This document shows positions 53,569-63,741 of a stretch of DNA of 64,000 bases, in pieces. Both the position numbers and the translations under genes were made by a program. Each line of letters starts with the position of its first letter. Position 1 is the first letter of the stretch. The notes below the pieces were generated by a model. It was not told the origin of the DNA. It worked only from the letters and a program-made list of their open reading frames with translations, and ran no database searches. Source of the DNA: Synergistes jonesii (lineage in GTDB: Bacteria > Synergistota > Synergistia > Synergistales > Synergistaceae); NCBI RefSeq assembly GCF_000712295.1, contig NZ_JMKI01000047.1, positions 1-64,000 of the forward strand. The letters are read 5' to 3'.

Positions 53569-55626
53569 ATGGAAGAGGATAAATTCAAGCTTGTCGCGCC
53601 TTTCGGCCTGTCGGGCGATCAGCCTCAGGCGGTGGAGAAGCTTGTGCGCGGCTTCCGAGAGAAGGATGGGACCCATCAGACTCTGCTCGGAGTCACGGGC
53701 AGCGGGAAGACCTTTACGATGGCGAACGTCATCGCGCGGCTGAACCGGCCGACGCTCGTTATGGCGCACAACAAGACTCTTGCCGCGCAGCTCTACAGCG
53801 AGTTCAAAGAATTTTTCCCCGAAAACTCGGTGAATTATTTCGTCAGCTACTACGATTATTATCAGCCCGAGGCGTATATCCCCGCGTCCGACGTCTACAT
53901 CGAAAAAGATTCTTCGGTCAACGAGCGCATAGAAAAGCTGAGGCTGATGACGACTAAGTCCCTCCTCGAACGCAGGGATGTGGTAGTCGTAGCGAGCGTC
54001 TCCTGCATCTACGGCCTCGGTAAGAGGAAAAATTACGAGGACGCGATATTCCGCTTTGCGCGCGGCGAGCGCTACGAGCGCCGCGATTTTATGATGCGCC
54101 TGATCGATAATTATTACGAGCGCAACGACGTCTCTCTCGTCCCGGGAACCTTCCGGAGCAGAGGGGAGACGATGGAGGTATTTCCCGCTTACAGCGATAC
54201 TGCGCTGCGCATTTCCTTCTTCGACGACGAAATAGAGCGCATAGACGAGATAGACCCCGTATCAGGGCGTTCCGTCGCGATGAAGGAAAAAGTCGGCATA
54301 TTCCCGTCGCAGCATTACGTGACGAGCAAGGATGCCATCCAAAAGGCGGCCGGCTCTATCGAAGAGGAGATGGAGCGCTGCTGCGCGCGCTTCGTGGGCG
54401 AAGGAAAGCACTTAGAAGCGGAGCGCCTGCGGATGCGCACGAAGTACGACCTTGAGATGCTGCTCGAAGTCGGCTACTGCTCGGGCATAGAAAATTATTC
54501 GCGCTATCTTGACGGAAGGAACGAGGGAGACCCGCCCGGGACGCTGCTCGACTTCTTTCCCAAGGACGCGCTCTTTTTCATAGACGAATCCCATATGACT
54601 CTGCCGCAGGTGCGCGGAATGTACAACGGCGACCGCGCGAGGAAGGAAGTGCTCGTGGAGCACGGCTTCCGACTGCCCTCCTGCCTCGACAACAGGCCGC
54701 TGCGCTGGGACGAGTACGAGCCCGTGCTGAAGAACGCCCTCTTCATATCGGCGACGCCAGGCGATTATGAATTCGCGCACTCGGATCACGTTGTGGAGCA
54801 GCTGGTGAGGCCGACTGGCATACCGGACCCGGAGGTGGAGGTGCATCGGGCGACGGGACAGGTCGACGATCTGATCGCCGAGATTCGCCCGATCGTCGGG
54901 CGCGGCGAGCGCGCCCTCGTCTCTACGCTGACGAAGCGCTCCGCCGAGGACTTGGCCGAGTATTTGGCGGATCTCGGCGTAAAAGTGCGCTACATACACT
55001 CGGAGCTCGACACCTTCGAGCGCGCCGAGCTGCTGCGCGACCTACGCCTCGGGGTCTTCGCGGTGCTCGTCGGCGTGAACCTCCTGCGCGAGGGACTGGA
55101 CCTGCCGGAAGTCTCCCTCGTGGCGATACTCGACGCGGACCGCGAGGGCTATCTGCGCGCGCACCGCTCTCTGATACAGATGATAGGGCGCGCGGCGAGG
55201 AACAGCGCCGGCAGGGTCATCCTGTACGCCGACAGAATCACCGACAGCATCGAGCTCGCTATGAAGGAGACGAAGCGCCGCCGCGAAGCTCAGATAAAAT
55301 TCAACGAGGAACACCATATAGTGCCGCGCACAATCGTAAAATCGGTAAAAAACCTGCTGCCCGACGAGCTGCTCGACGACGAAAAAGAAAGTTACGCCGG
55401 AGAAAGGGCCGCGTCTTCTAACGAAGGGGCGCGCGATCTCGGCATAAAGGAGCTTGAGAGGAAGATGTGGGAGGCCGTTGAAAAGCTGGACTTCGAGACG
55501 GCGGCGGAGCTGCGCGACGAGATACAGAAGATGAAAGGCGGAAGCACATTTGGATCAGGAAATAAGAATCACAGGCGCAAGACAGCACAATCTCAGAAAC
55601 ATAGACGCCGTTATTCCAAAAAATAA
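53569..55626 (+). CDS. uvrB: Excinuclease ABC subunit B
   Basis: DNA damage verification and strand opening in nucleotide excision repair. The 685 residues show Walker A GVTGSGKT, the beta-hairpin region [51 protein letters not shown] and the C-terminal UVR helix pair ending KMKGG. The final 26 residues, rich in Arg, Lys and Ser, are read over the start of uvrA in another frame. No SOS operator was recognised upstream. Confidence 0.96.
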   Translation: MEEDKFKLVAPFGLSGDQPQAVEKLVRGFREKDGTHQTLLGVTGSGKTFTMANVIARLNRPTLVMAHNKTLAAQLYSEFKEFFPENSVNYFVSYYDYYQPEAYIPASDVYIEKDSSVNERIEKLRLMTTKSLLERRDVVVVASVSCIYGLGKRKNYEDAIFRFARGERYERRDFMMRLIDNYYERNDVSLVPGTFRSRGETMEVFPAYSDTALRISFFDDEIERIDEIDPVSGRSVAMKEKVGIFPSQHYVTSKDAIQKAAGSIEEEMERCCARFVGEGKHLEAERLRMRTKYDLEMLLEVGYCSGIENYSRYLDGRNEGDPPGTLLDFFPKDALFFIDESHMTLPQVRGMYNGDRARKEVLVEHGFRLPSCLDNRPLRWDEYEPVLKNALFISATPGDYEFAHSDHVVEQLVRPTGIPDPEVEVHRATGQVDDLIAEIRPIVGRGERALVSTLTKRSAEDLAEYLADLGVKVRYIHSELDTFERAELLRDLRLGVFAVLVGVNLLREGLDLPEVSLVAILDADREGYLRAHRSLIQMIGRAARNSAGRVILYADRITDSIELAMKETKRRREAQIKFNEEHHIVPRTIVKSVKNLLPDELLDDEKESYAGERAASSNEGARDLGIKELERKMWEAVEKLDFETAAELRDEIQKMKGGSTFGSGNKNHRRKTAQSQKHRRRYSKK

Positions 55627-58381
55627 ATTAGTCGTCGTGACTGGGCCTTCCGGCTCGGGCAAATCGTCGCTCGCCTTCGATACGATATACGCCGAAGGGC
55701 AGCGGCGCTACGTCGAATCCCTTTCGTCGTACGCGCGGCAGTTCCTCGGGATGTCGGACAAACCCGACGTCGACGACATAGCGGGGCTTTCGCCCGCCAT
55801 ATCTATAGAGCAGAAGGGAACGAACCGCAACCCGCGCTCTACAGTCGGGACGGTGACGGAGATATACGACTATCTGCGTCTGCTCTTCGGGCGCGCCGGA
55901 ACGCCGCACTGCCCTAAGTGCGGCAAAGAAGTCCACCGCTACAGCGTCGACGAGATAATAGACCTGATTTACAGCGATTACGCTGGAAAACCTCTTGAAA
56001 TATACGCGCCTATCGTCAGGGGCAAGAAGGGCGAATATAAAAACCTGCTGCTCAAGCTGCACCGGCAGGGCTATATGCGCGCGCGCGTCGACGGGACTCT
56101 TTACTGGCTCGAGGAGGAAGTCGAGCTCGACAAGAACCGCCGCCACACGATCGAATGTCTCATAGACCGCATGCGCGTCAGAGAGGAAAACCGCTCGCGG
56201 ATGAGCGAGGCGGTCGAAATGGCGCTTAAGCTCTCGGAGGGCTTCATTCAGCTCGCGTCCGCCGGTATGCGGGAGCGCGAGCTGACGGAGAAGTACGTCT
56301 GCCCGGACTGCCAGATAAGCCTGCCGGAGATAGAGCCGCGGCTTTTTTCGTTCAACGCGCCCTTCGGCGCGTGTCCGGACTGCGCGGGGCTCGGCTTCCA
56401 TTCGCATTTTTCGGCCGAACTCGCGGTGAACCCCGCGCTGCCGCTCGGCGAAGGAGGCTTCATCCCCTGGAAGAGCATGAAATATATGGTGCGCAAGGCC
56501 GAGAAGCTCGCCGAAAAAAAAGGCTGGGACATTTCCAAGCCCTTTGGCGAGCTTCCCGAAAGCGTGAAGCAGGAGCTGCTCTACGGCTCGGACGAAGTCC
56601 TCGAGCTCGTCTTCGTCGACAAGAAAAACGGCGATTGGGAGTACAACGGAAAATACTGCGGGCTCATCCCGTGGCTAGAAAAACGCTACAACGAAACGGA
56701 GTCGGAAAATTATAAGGAGGAGCTCTCCCGCTATCTCGTGGAGGACCTATGCGCGACGTGCAAGGGGCGCAGGCTGAAGCCCGAAGTCCTCGCGGTCACT
56801 CTCGGCGGCCGCAATATAGGCGAGCTGACCGAAATGCCCATCGACGAGCTGATAAAGGTGCTCGACGGGCTGAAGCTCGGAGAGCGCGAGCAGAAGATCG
56901 TCGGCATCGCGCTCACAGAGGTGAAAAAGCGCCTCTCCTTCCTGAACAACGTCGGAGCCGGCTATCTGAGCCTCTCGCGCAGGGCCGAGACGCTCTCGGG
57001 CGGCGAGAGCCAGCGCATCCGCCTCGCGTCGCAGATCGGCTCGCAGCTGACGGGGGTGCTTTACGTCCTCGACGAGCCGACTATAGGGCTTCATCCGCGC
57101 GACACCGGCAGGCTGCTGGAAACGCTCAAGACGATCCGCGACCTGGGAAACAGCGTCCTCGTCGTGGAGCACGACCGCGACACGATGGTGGCGGCGGATC
57201 ATATACTCGAGCTCGGCCCCGGCGCTGGGGAAAAGGGCGGAGAGCTTATAGCGAACGGAAGCGCCGAAGAGATCATGAAGGGCGGTTCGAGTACGGCTCT
57301 CTACCTGCGCGGCGAAGCCGACGGCACCTGGCTGCCGGCCGGCGGCAGGCGCACGCCGCGCGGAGCGATAAAGGTGCGCGGCGCGGCGGAGAACAACCTG
57401 AAGAAGCTAGACATAGACGTACCCCTCGGCGTCTTCGCCGCGCTTTCCGGCGTTTCGGGCTCGGGCAAGAGCACCTTTCTGTACGAAATACTTTACAAAG
57501 GGCTCCGCAGGAAGTTCGACGGCGATTACCGCGAGCGCCCGGGAAAGTTCGATTCGATAAGCGGCTATGAATCATTGCGCAACATCGTGCTCATAGACCA
57601 GAGCCCGATAGGGCGCACGCCGCGCTCGAACCCGGCGACCTACACGGGCGCGTTCACGCCGATACGCGAGTTCTACGCCCAGCTGCAGGAGTCAAAACTC
57701 CGCGGCTACGACCAGTCGCGTTTCAGCTTCAACCTCAAGGGGGGGCGCTGCGAGGCCTGCAACGGAGACGGCGTGATAAAGGTCTCGATGCTTTTTCTGC
57801 CCGACGTTTTTGTGAAATGCGACGTTTGCAGGGGGCAGCGCTACAACAGGGAGACGCTGGAAGTGAAGTATAAAGAGCTTTCGATCGCCGACGTGCTTGA
57901 GCTGACGGTCGACGAGGCTGTCGAGACCTTCGGCGGTATACCGCGCATTGCGAACAAACTGAAGGTGATGCAGGAGGCCGGGCTCGGCTACATAAAGCTC
58001 GGACAGCCGGCGCCTACCCTCTCCGGCGGAGAGGCGCAGCGCGTCAAGCTCGCGACGGAGCTGGGGAAAAAATTCCGCGGCAGCACGCTCTATCTGCTCG
58101 ACGAGCCGACGACCGGCCTGCACTATACGGACGTGAAGAAGCTGCTGAAACTGCTGCACAAGCTCGTAGATCAGGGCGGCTCGGTCCTCGTGATAGAACA
58201 CAACTTGGACGTGCTCGCCTCCTCCGACTATATAATGGACTTAGGCCCCGAAGGCGGCCGCGGAGGCGGGAAGCTCGTCGCCAAGGGCACGCCGGAAGAA
58301 GTCGCGCGCGGAAAAGGGCCGACGTCGAAGTATCTTGCGCAGTTCCTGAAGGAGATAAAGAGCAAACATGAAGGAAAATAA
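55550..58381 (+). CDS. uvrA: Excinuclease ABC subunit A
   Basis: Damage-recognition ATPase of nucleotide excision repair. Two ABC modules with Walker [10 protein letters not shown] and GVSGSGKST, signatures [12 protein letters not shown] and [12 protein letters not shown], and two zinc sites (CPDC...CPDC and CEAC...CDVC) fill the 943 residues. The start is TTG, 77 bases inside uvrB, because the family's usual N terminus ([13 protein letters not shown]) begins there. Overlap with uvrB suggests coupled synthesis of the two partners. Confidence 0.96.
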   Translation: MDQEIRITGARQHNLRNIDAVIPKNKLVVVTGPSGSGKSSLAFDTIYAEGQRRYVESLSSYARQFLGMSDKPDVDDIAGLSPAISIEQKGTNRNPRSTVGTVTEIYDYLRLLFGRAGTPHCPKCGKEVHRYSVDEIIDLIYSDYAGKPLEIYAPIVRGKKGEYKNLLLKLHRQGYMRARVDGTLYWLEEEVELDKNRRHTIECLIDRMRVREENRSRMSEAVEMALKLSEGFIQLASAGMRERELTEKYVCPDCQISLPEIEPRLFSFNAPFGACPDCAGLGFHSHFSAELAVNPALPLGEGGFIPWKSMKYMVRKAEKLAEKKGWDISKPFGELPESVKQELLYGSDEVLELVFVDKKNGDWEYNGKYCGLIPWLEKRYNETESENYKEELSRYLVEDLCATCKGRRLKPEVLAVTLGGRNIGELTEMPIDELIKVLDGLKLGEREQKIVGIALTEVKKRLSFLNNVGAGYLSLSRRAETLSGGESQRIRLASQIGSQLTGVLYVLDEPTIGLHPRDTGRLLETLKTIRDLGNSVLVVEHDRDTMVAADHILELGPGAGEKGGELIANGSAEEIMKGGSSTALYLRGEADGTWLPAGGRRTPRGAIKVRGAAENNLKKLDIDVPLGVFAALSGVSGSGKSTFLYEILYKGLRRKFDGDYRERPGKFDSISGYESLRNIVLIDQSPIGRTPRSNPATYTGAFTPIREFYAQLQESKLRGYDQSRFSFNLKGGRCEACNGDGVIKVSMLFLPDVFVKCDVCRGQRYNRETLEVKYKELSIADVLELTVDEAVETFGGIPRIANKLKVMQEAGLGYIKLGQPAPTLSGGEAQRVKLATELGKKFRGSTLYLLDEPTTGLHYTDVKKLLKLLHKLVDQGGSVLVIEHNLDVLASSDYIMDLGPEGGRGGGKLVAKGTPEEVARGKGPTSKYLAQFLKEIKSKHEGK

Positions 58382-59165
58382 AAGCCGCGGCGGAAATTTT
58401 GACCGTAGAAGAGCGGCGGAAAGCGAAGCGCCCGAGGATATATGCTGGGGGCGCAACCCGGTTGAGACGCTGCTTGCCGATATGCCGGAGCGCTGCTCGA
58501 AGGTTTTGATTGCAAACGGCGTTCAGCCTCACGTAAAAGCTAAAATAACGAAGCTCTGTCGCGAAAAGGGGATAGTCTTTCAGTACGTCGACAGCGCGGC
58601 GCTCGACCGATTGACCGGCGGCGCGAAGCACCAGGGCGTCGCCGCCTACTCGACCGATATGAGGCTGTGGGGGACGGAAGAATTTCTCGCGTCGCTGCCG
58701 CCGTCGCCTGAGCCGGCCCTCATCCTCCTGTGCGACCATCTTCAGGACGCCCATAACCTCGGCGCCGTGATAAGGAGCGCCGAAGCGGCCGGCGCCTGCG
58801 CGGTGATGATCCCCAAGCGCGGCGGCTGCATGCCTACCGGCGCAGTCGTCAAGACGAGCGCAGGGGCGGCGCTCCGCGTGCCTATAGTCAAAACGGGAAA
58901 CGTCGCGCAGGCGATAAAGCTGTTGCAGGACGCCGGCTTCTGGGTCACAGGGCTCGCGATGGAAGGGCGCGAAACGCTCTTCCGCTGCGACCTGCCGCCG
59001 CGCAGCGCGATAGTCGTCGGAGCCGAGGGCAAGGGGCTCGGCGGAGCCTCCGCCAAAGCGTGCGACGACATCCGCTTTATCCCGATGTTGGGCAAAACGG
59101 GCTCGCTGAACGCCTCCGTCGCCGCGGCGCTCGCGCTGTTCGAGTGGGCGCGTTCGCGCGGATAA
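58368..59165 (+). CDS. rlmB: 23S rRNA (guanosine-2'-O-)-methyltransferase RlmB-like (SpoU family)
   Basis: Methylates ribose in 23S rRNA or tRNA. The N-terminal substrate domain starts WGRNPVETLLAD; the SPOUT knot domain holds LCDHLQDAHNLGAVIRSAEAAG, VVGAEGKGLG and IPMLGKTGSLNASVAAAL. The 265 residues have a basic, disordered-looking first 20 positions. RlmB is the best guess from length and motifs; other SpoU members cannot be excluded. The start overlaps the uvrA stop by 14 bases. Confidence 0.88.
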   Translation: MKENKSRGGNFDRRRAAESEAPEDICWGRNPVETLLADMPERCSKVLIANGVQPHVKAKITKLCREKGIVFQYVDSAALDRLTGGAKHQGVAAYSTDMRLWGTEEFLASLPPSPEPALILLCDHLQDAHNLGAVIRSAEAAGACAVMIPKRGGCMPTGAVVKTSAGAALRVPIVKTGNVAQAIKLLQDAGFWVTGLAMEGRETLFRCDLPPRSAIVVGAEGKGLGGASAKACDDIRFIPMLGKTGSLNASVAAALALFEWARSRG

Positions 59166-59271
59166 TGGCCGCGCTAAGGCTTTTCTGCCTGAGCACCGGG
59201 CCGTTATACAAAAAATGTGATTGGTGTTACAATGGCGCCAGTTCAATAAAACATTCTTGGAGGTGTTTGAA

Positions 59272-60474
59272 ATGAGCAAAGAAAGGTTTCTTATCTCGTC
59301 GGAATCAGTGACGGAAGGACACCCGGACAAACTCGCAGATCAAATATCCGACGCTGTTCTCGACGCCATACTGGAGTCGGACCCCAATGGGCGCGTTGCA
59401 TGCGAGACGCTGGTCTCAACCGGACTCATCCTGGTCGCGGGAGAAATAAGCACGACATGCTACGTGGACATTCCGAAAATAGCGCGCAAAACGGTGAAGG
59501 ACGTCGGCTACACGAGGGCCAAATACGGCTTCGACGGAGACACCTGCTCCGTGCTGACGACTATCGACGAACAGTCGCCCGACATAGCGCTCGGCGTCGA
59601 CAGGGCTAAAGAGACGAAGGAGCTTTCCAACGACGAAGTGGACGCGATAGGCGCCGGAGACCAGGGGCTGACGGTCGGCTACGCGTGCGACGAAACGGAA
59701 GAGCTTATGCCTATGCCTATTTCTCTCGCGCACAAGCTGACGCGCCGCCTCGCCGAGGTGCGCAGGAACAAGACCCTGCCCTATCTGCGCCCGGACGGAA
59801 AGAGCCAGGTCACCGTCGAATACGAAAACGGCAAGCCGCTCCGCGTCGATACCGTGGTCATAAGCACGCAGCACCATCCGGCCATCGACCAGAAGCAGAT
59901 AGAGGCGGACGTTATCGAACACGTTGTCAAGCCCGTCATCCCCGCGCGGCTTATCACTACGAAGCCGAGAATCTTCGTTAACCCGACGGGGCGCTTCGTG
60001 ATGGGGGGACCACAGGCCGATACCGGGCTCACCGGACGCAAGATCATAGTTGACACCTACGGCGGAGCCGTTCCTCACGGCGGCGGAGCCTTCTCAGGCA
60101 AAGACCCGACGAAGGTCGACCGCTCTGGCGCGTATATGGCGCGCTACGCGGCGAAGAACATCGTCGCGGCAGGAATCGCCGAAATGTGCCAGGTGCAGGC
60201 TGCTTATGCGATCGGAGTCGCCCGCCCCGTTTCGATAATGGTCGAGACCTTCGGCACGGGCAAGATAAGGGACGAAGACATTACCTGTCTGTTGCGCGAG
60301 AATTTCGACTTCCGTCCGGCCGCGATAATCCGCGATCTCGACCTGCGCAAGCCTCAGTATAAGAGGCTCGCGGCATATGGGCATATGGGACGCGTTGACC
60401 TCGACCCAATGCCGTCGTGGGAGCGCACGGACAAGGCGGAAATATTGAAACACGCCGCAGAGCGTTTCGCATAG
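59272..60474 (+). CDS. metK: S-adenosylmethionine synthase
   Basis: Makes S-adenosylmethionine from ATP and methionine. [43 protein letters not shown] and the final [10 protein letters not shown] are standard. The 400 residues match the family. GGAGGTG precedes the ATG. The short gap upstream carries no recognisable SAM riboswitch. Confidence 0.97.
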   Translation: MSKERFLISSESVTEGHPDKLADQISDAVLDAILESDPNGRVACETLVSTGLILVAGEISTTCYVDIPKIARKTVKDVGYTRAKYGFDGDTCSVLTTIDEQSPDIALGVDRAKETKELSNDEVDAIGAGDQGLTVGYACDETEELMPMPISLAHKLTRRLAEVRRNKTLPYLRPDGKSQVTVEYENGKPLRVDTVVISTQHHPAIDQKQIEADVIEHVVKPVIPARLITTKPRIFVNPTGRFVMGGPQADTGLTGRKIIVDTYGGAVPHGGGAFSGKDPTKVDRSGAYMARYAAKNIVAAGIAEMCQVQAAYAIGVARPVSIMVETFGTGKIRDEDITCLLRENFDFRPAAIIRDLDLRKPQYKRLAAYGHMGRVDLDPMPSWERTDKAEILKHAAERFA

Positions 60475-60485
60475 TCGGCGTCATA

Positions 60486-60517
60486 AGCGGACGGCCTGCT
60501 GCCGCCCGCTTTTTTTA
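60486..60517 (+). terminator. Terminator of metK
   Basis: AGCGGACGGC (60486-60495) pairs with GCCGCCCGCT (60501-60510) with one mismatch, then seven T residues. Confidence 0.85.
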
Positions 60518-60527
60518 ATTTTCTTTC

Positions 60528-61238
60528 GTGAACGGCGTACTTTCCTATTTTTCGCATATAATATTCCCGACGCGCTGTCCCGCGTGCGGCAGGCTGGCGG
60601 TCCCTTTCTGCGCGGAATGCCTGAGCGAGGCCGCGGCGGCCCCTTTACCGCCTTTCTGCTCGGAGTGCGGAGGACCCTACGGCGCCGAATGCTGTTACGG
60701 CAGCCTGCCCTGCTACGCGGCCGCGCTGCACGAAGGAGCGGCGCGGCGCTTCATACTCGCGCTGAAATATAAAAACATCCGCTCTCTCGGCGAAGCGATA
60801 GGAAAGGAAATGGCGCTGAGATTTCCGGAGGTCGGCGCCGATTTTCTCGTCCCGCTTCCGCTGCATCGCGGCAGCGCGAGGGCGTACAATCAGACCGAGT
60901 TGATTTCGCGCGGGATTTCGCGCTTGCGCGGGATAGCGGTCGCGAAAAATTTTCTCAAATGGCGCGTCGCATGCGGGGCCCAGACGCTCAGGAACGGCGA
61001 GGAGAGGAGCGCCCTTTCGTTTGCCTCCTTCGAGGCGTCGAAGGAGCTTTCGGGAAGGAGAGTCATACTCGTCGACGACGTGTATACGACCGGCGGCACC
61101 GTACGCGCCGCGAGCTTCGCGCTGCGCTTGGCCGGAGCGGACGTGCGCGCGATATTTCTTTGGACGCGCAGGGTGCCCTGCGGCGAAAATCCGGCGGCGT
61201 GGCCCGGCGCTGATGACGAAGATGATTTTTTGGTATAA
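60528..61238 (+). CDS. ComF family protein (phosphoribosyltransferase-like)
   Basis: Related to the competence protein ComF; biochemical role uncertain. Residues 1-60 hold zinc-binding Cys pairs (CPACG, CAEC, CSECG, CC). The C-terminal PRTase domain carries LVPLPLHRGSARAYNQTELI and the PRPP loop VILVDDVYTTGGT. The start is GTG at 60528, shortly after the metK terminator, and no strong ribosome-binding site was seen. 236 residues is usual. Confidence 0.9.
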   Translation: MNGVLSYFSHIIFPTRCPACGRLAVPFCAECLSEAAAAPLPPFCSECGGPYGAECCYGSLPCYAAALHEGAARRFILALKYKNIRSLGEAIGKEMALRFPEVGADFLVPLPLHRGSARAYNQTELISRGISRLRGIAVAKNFLKWRVACGAQTLRNGEERSALSFASFEASKELSGRRVILVDDVYTTGGTVRAASFALRLAGADVRAIFLWTRRVPCGENPAAWPGADDEDDFLV

Positions 61239-61292
61239 TTGACGCGTGAAAAAACGGAAATTCTTTAGCCTGACCGATTGGGGTGAAAATAG

Positions 61293-62255
61293 ATGATCCA
61301 CAGGATCGGAGTACTTACAAGCGGCGGAGACGCCCCCGGGATGAACGCATCGATTCGCGCCGTGGCGCGCACGGCCCTCTATCATGATCTGGAAGTCGTG
61401 GGAATCCGCCGCGGCTACGAGGGCCTGCTCGAAGGCGATTTCGTGCCGCTTACGCGCAGCTCCGTCGGGGGGATAATCCTGCACGGCGGGACGATTCTCC
61501 GCACGGCCCGTTGCGAAGCCTTTATGAGGCCCGGGGGAATAAACGCCGCCGTCTCAAAGCTCAAGGAAAATGATATAGACGCGCTTGTCGTTATAGGCGG
61601 CGACGGCTCCTTCCGCGGAGCGAAGGAGCTTGCCGACAGGGGAGTTAAGGTCGTAGGCATACCTGGAACGATAGACAACGACATGGCCGGGACCGACTGC
61701 ACTATAGGCTTCGACACCGCGTGCAACACCGCACTCGAATGCATTTCCAAGCTGCGCGACACAGCGTCGAGTCACGACAGGATGTTCATAGTAGAGGTCA
61801 TGGGGCGGCACGCGGGCTTCCTCGCGCTGGAAACCGGCGTCGCCTGCGGAGCGGAATTCATCCTCGTCCCCGAGCTTCCCGTCGATTTAAAAGCCATCTC
61901 GGATAAAATACATTACGCGAAGCAGCGCGGAAAAACTCATTCGCTGATCGTGCTCTCTGAGGGCGTGATGCACGCGGCCGAGCTCGCCGAAAAATTAAAG
62001 GGGCGCTGCGATTACGATCCACGCATCGTCGTGCTCGGACATCTGCAGCGCGGCGGCGCTCCGTCGTGTTTCGACACGGTTCTCGCGTCGCGCCTCGGCT
62101 CCGCGGCCATCGATGCGCTGATAGGCGGCAGGAGCGGTGTAATGGTCGGACGCGTCAAGGGAGAGGTCGTCGAATCGCCTATTGAGATCGCATGGACCGA
62201 TAAACGTACGCTCGACCCCGATATGCTGCGTCTTGTCGACATGCTGAGCATTTAA
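61293..62255 (+). CDS. pfkA: 6-phosphofructokinase
   Basis: Phosphorylates fructose 6-phosphate in glycolysis. LTSGGDAPGMNA, GGDGSFRGA, the catalytic GTIDND, MGRHAGFLA and LGHLQRGG are all present in 320 residues. Gly in GGDGS suggests ATP rather than pyrophosphate as donor. The last base is the first of the next gene. Confidence 0.95.
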   Translation: MIHRIGVLTSGGDAPGMNASIRAVARTALYHDLEVVGIRRGYEGLLEGDFVPLTRSSVGGIILHGGTILRTARCEAFMRPGGINAAVSKLKENDIDALVVIGGDGSFRGAKELADRGVKVVGIPGTIDNDMAGTDCTIGFDTACNTALECISKLRDTASSHDRMFIVEVMGRHAGFLALETGVACGAEFILVPELPVDLKAISDKIHYAKQRGKTHSLIVLSEGVMHAAELAEKLKGRCDYDPRIVVLGHLQRGGAPSCFDTVLASRLGSAAIDALIGGRSGVMVGRVKGEVVESPIEIAWTDKRTLDPDMLRLVDMLSI

Positions 62256-63133
62256 TGAAAGAGATGACGGACGCGCCTCTTCTTCCCCCTGCTTTTGCCG
62301 AAAAACTGATTGCCATCGTCGCGCGTGACAGAGGCGGGCGCGGAGTGTCGAGGCTGAGCCGTGTGGAGAGCTGGCAGAAGGCGGCTCGCGCCTTTGCGCC
62401 TCTTCGCAGCGTCGTGATCGTCTCTGGCTTTTATGTTCCCGACGCGAACGCTCCGGAGACCGACGGCCCCGGCGGCGCGGCGGTGCTTGCGCGCGCGTTT
62501 TGCGCCGAAGGAAGGCGCGCCGAAATATGGACGGATTCTCTCTGCCTCGGCGTTATGAAGGCCGCCGCGCGCGCCCTCTCCTTTCCGGAAAAATTTGTCC
62601 GCGCCGCGCCGGGGAGCCTTAAAGAAGACGCGCCCGGCGGGATAATCTTTACCGAACGCCCGGGGCGCGCGGCCGACGGACGTTACTATAATTTCAAAAA
62701 AAAAGACATAAGCGAATGGTCGCCCCCCCTTGACGCGCTCGCGGCGGAAGCGGCGGCGCGCGGAATAGCGACTCTCGGCATCGGCGACGGCGGAAACGAG
62801 GCTGGGATGGGCTGTTTCTACGAGGAATTGAAAAAGCTGTTCCCGGAATATTCCGGATGCTTCAGCGTCGTTAAAACTGACCACGCGCTCGCCGTCGACG
62901 TAAGCAATTGGGGCGCCTACGCGTTCGCCGCCGCCCTTTCCTGTGCATGGGGCAACTGGCGCGGCGCCGAAAAATGGGAGGAGCTCGCGATGCTCGAAGC
63001 GGAAACGGCCGCAGGGGCGGTTGACGGGATAAGCCGCCTGCCGCGTCTCACCGTCGACGGCTTTGAAATAAGTGTACAGAATGATATAATATCTTCGCTG
63101 AAAGGTTTATGCGCCTCCTTCGGCGTAAAATGA
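62255..63133 (+). CDS. D-glutamate cyclase-like protein (DUF4392)
   Basis: Homologous to the C-terminal domain of mitochondrial D-glutamate cyclase, which turns D-glutamate into 5-oxoproline. Conserved segments include the PETDGPGGAAVLARAF region and the IGDGGNEAGMG motif. The 292-residue size fits free-standing bacterial members. It overlaps pfkA by one base, so the two are co-transcribed. Function in bacteria is poorly known; the assignment rests on remembered motifs. Confidence 0.72.
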   Translation: MKEMTDAPLLPPAFAEKLIAIVARDRGGRGVSRLSRVESWQKAARAFAPLRSVVIVSGFYVPDANAPETDGPGGAAVLARAFCAEGRRAEIWTDSLCLGVMKAAARALSFPEKFVRAAPGSLKEDAPGGIIFTERPGRAADGRYYNFKKKDISEWSPPLDALAAEAAARGIATLGIGDGGNEAGMGCFYEELKKLFPEYSGCFSVVKTDHALAVDVSNWGAYAFAAALSCAWGNWRGAEKWEELAMLEAETAAGAVDGISRLPRLTVDGFEISVQNDIISSLKGLCASFGVK

Positions 63134-63240
63134 TTTGTGGATTCTATATTTTTTGCGATTTTTTAATCACTTTCGTTAGAAAATCACGCTTTTCAGCTAA
63201 AATCATGATAGAATAGCGTTCAAGAGATTGGTGGAACATT

Positions 63241-63696
63241 ATGGAACGAAAGTACTTTGAAAGTTCCGGCAGACGGCCTTTGATAATTCTCGCATTCGCA
63301 GTTGTCGCGCTGGTGCTGCTAAGCGTTGCCAGTCTAAAGACGGGGCTTGTCGGCAAAACTTTCCGCATAGACAAATCAGTTGTATGTGTAGAGCTTGACC
63401 GCAGCAGACGCCCGCATAAGATAAGAGAGACGATTCAATATGGTACGAGACAGGTGTGTCTGTGGTTTCAGTACTCCGACGCGCCTGAGGGAAGCCATTT
63501 GGAGGTCTCGTGGTATTACGGAGAAGACCTCGTCCGCTCCGAACCTCTGAAGCTGATGTCAAAGAACGGCATAAGGGCCTTTTATCTGCTTCGCGAGGAC
63601 GGCACGCCGCTGCCGCAGGGAAAATACAGGGTAACGATTTCTTCTCCTACAAAATGTTTGAGCGAATTGAATTTCGAAATCATAAAAAAGAATTGA
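63241..63696 (+). CDS. Small membrane-anchored protein of unknown function
   Basis: Not recognised. One hydrophobic segment (about residues 13-32, PLIILAFAVVALVLLSVASL) anchors a 120-residue domain outside the membrane, with beta-strand-like stretches such as LEVSWYYGEDLVRSE and LPQGKYRVTISS, the look of an immunoglobulin-like or similar beta sandwich. It lies 45 bases before the next gene and may be co-transcribed with it. Confidence 0.7.
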   Translation: MERKYFESSGRRPLIILAFAVVALVLLSVASLKTGLVGKTFRIDKSVVCVELDRSRRPHKIRETIQYGTRQVCLWFQYSDAPEGSHLEVSWYYGEDLVRSEPLKLMSKNGIRAFYLLREDGTPLPQGKYRVTISSPTKCLSELNFEIIKKN

Positions 63697-63741
63697 CTTG
63701 TTCAATCACTATCACTTATATATTAAACGGAGGCTATAAAG

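Noticed and set aside
59166-59271. A SAM riboswitch upstream of metK
   Set aside because: The gap is only about 100 bases and shows neither the conserved aptamer helices nor a terminator.
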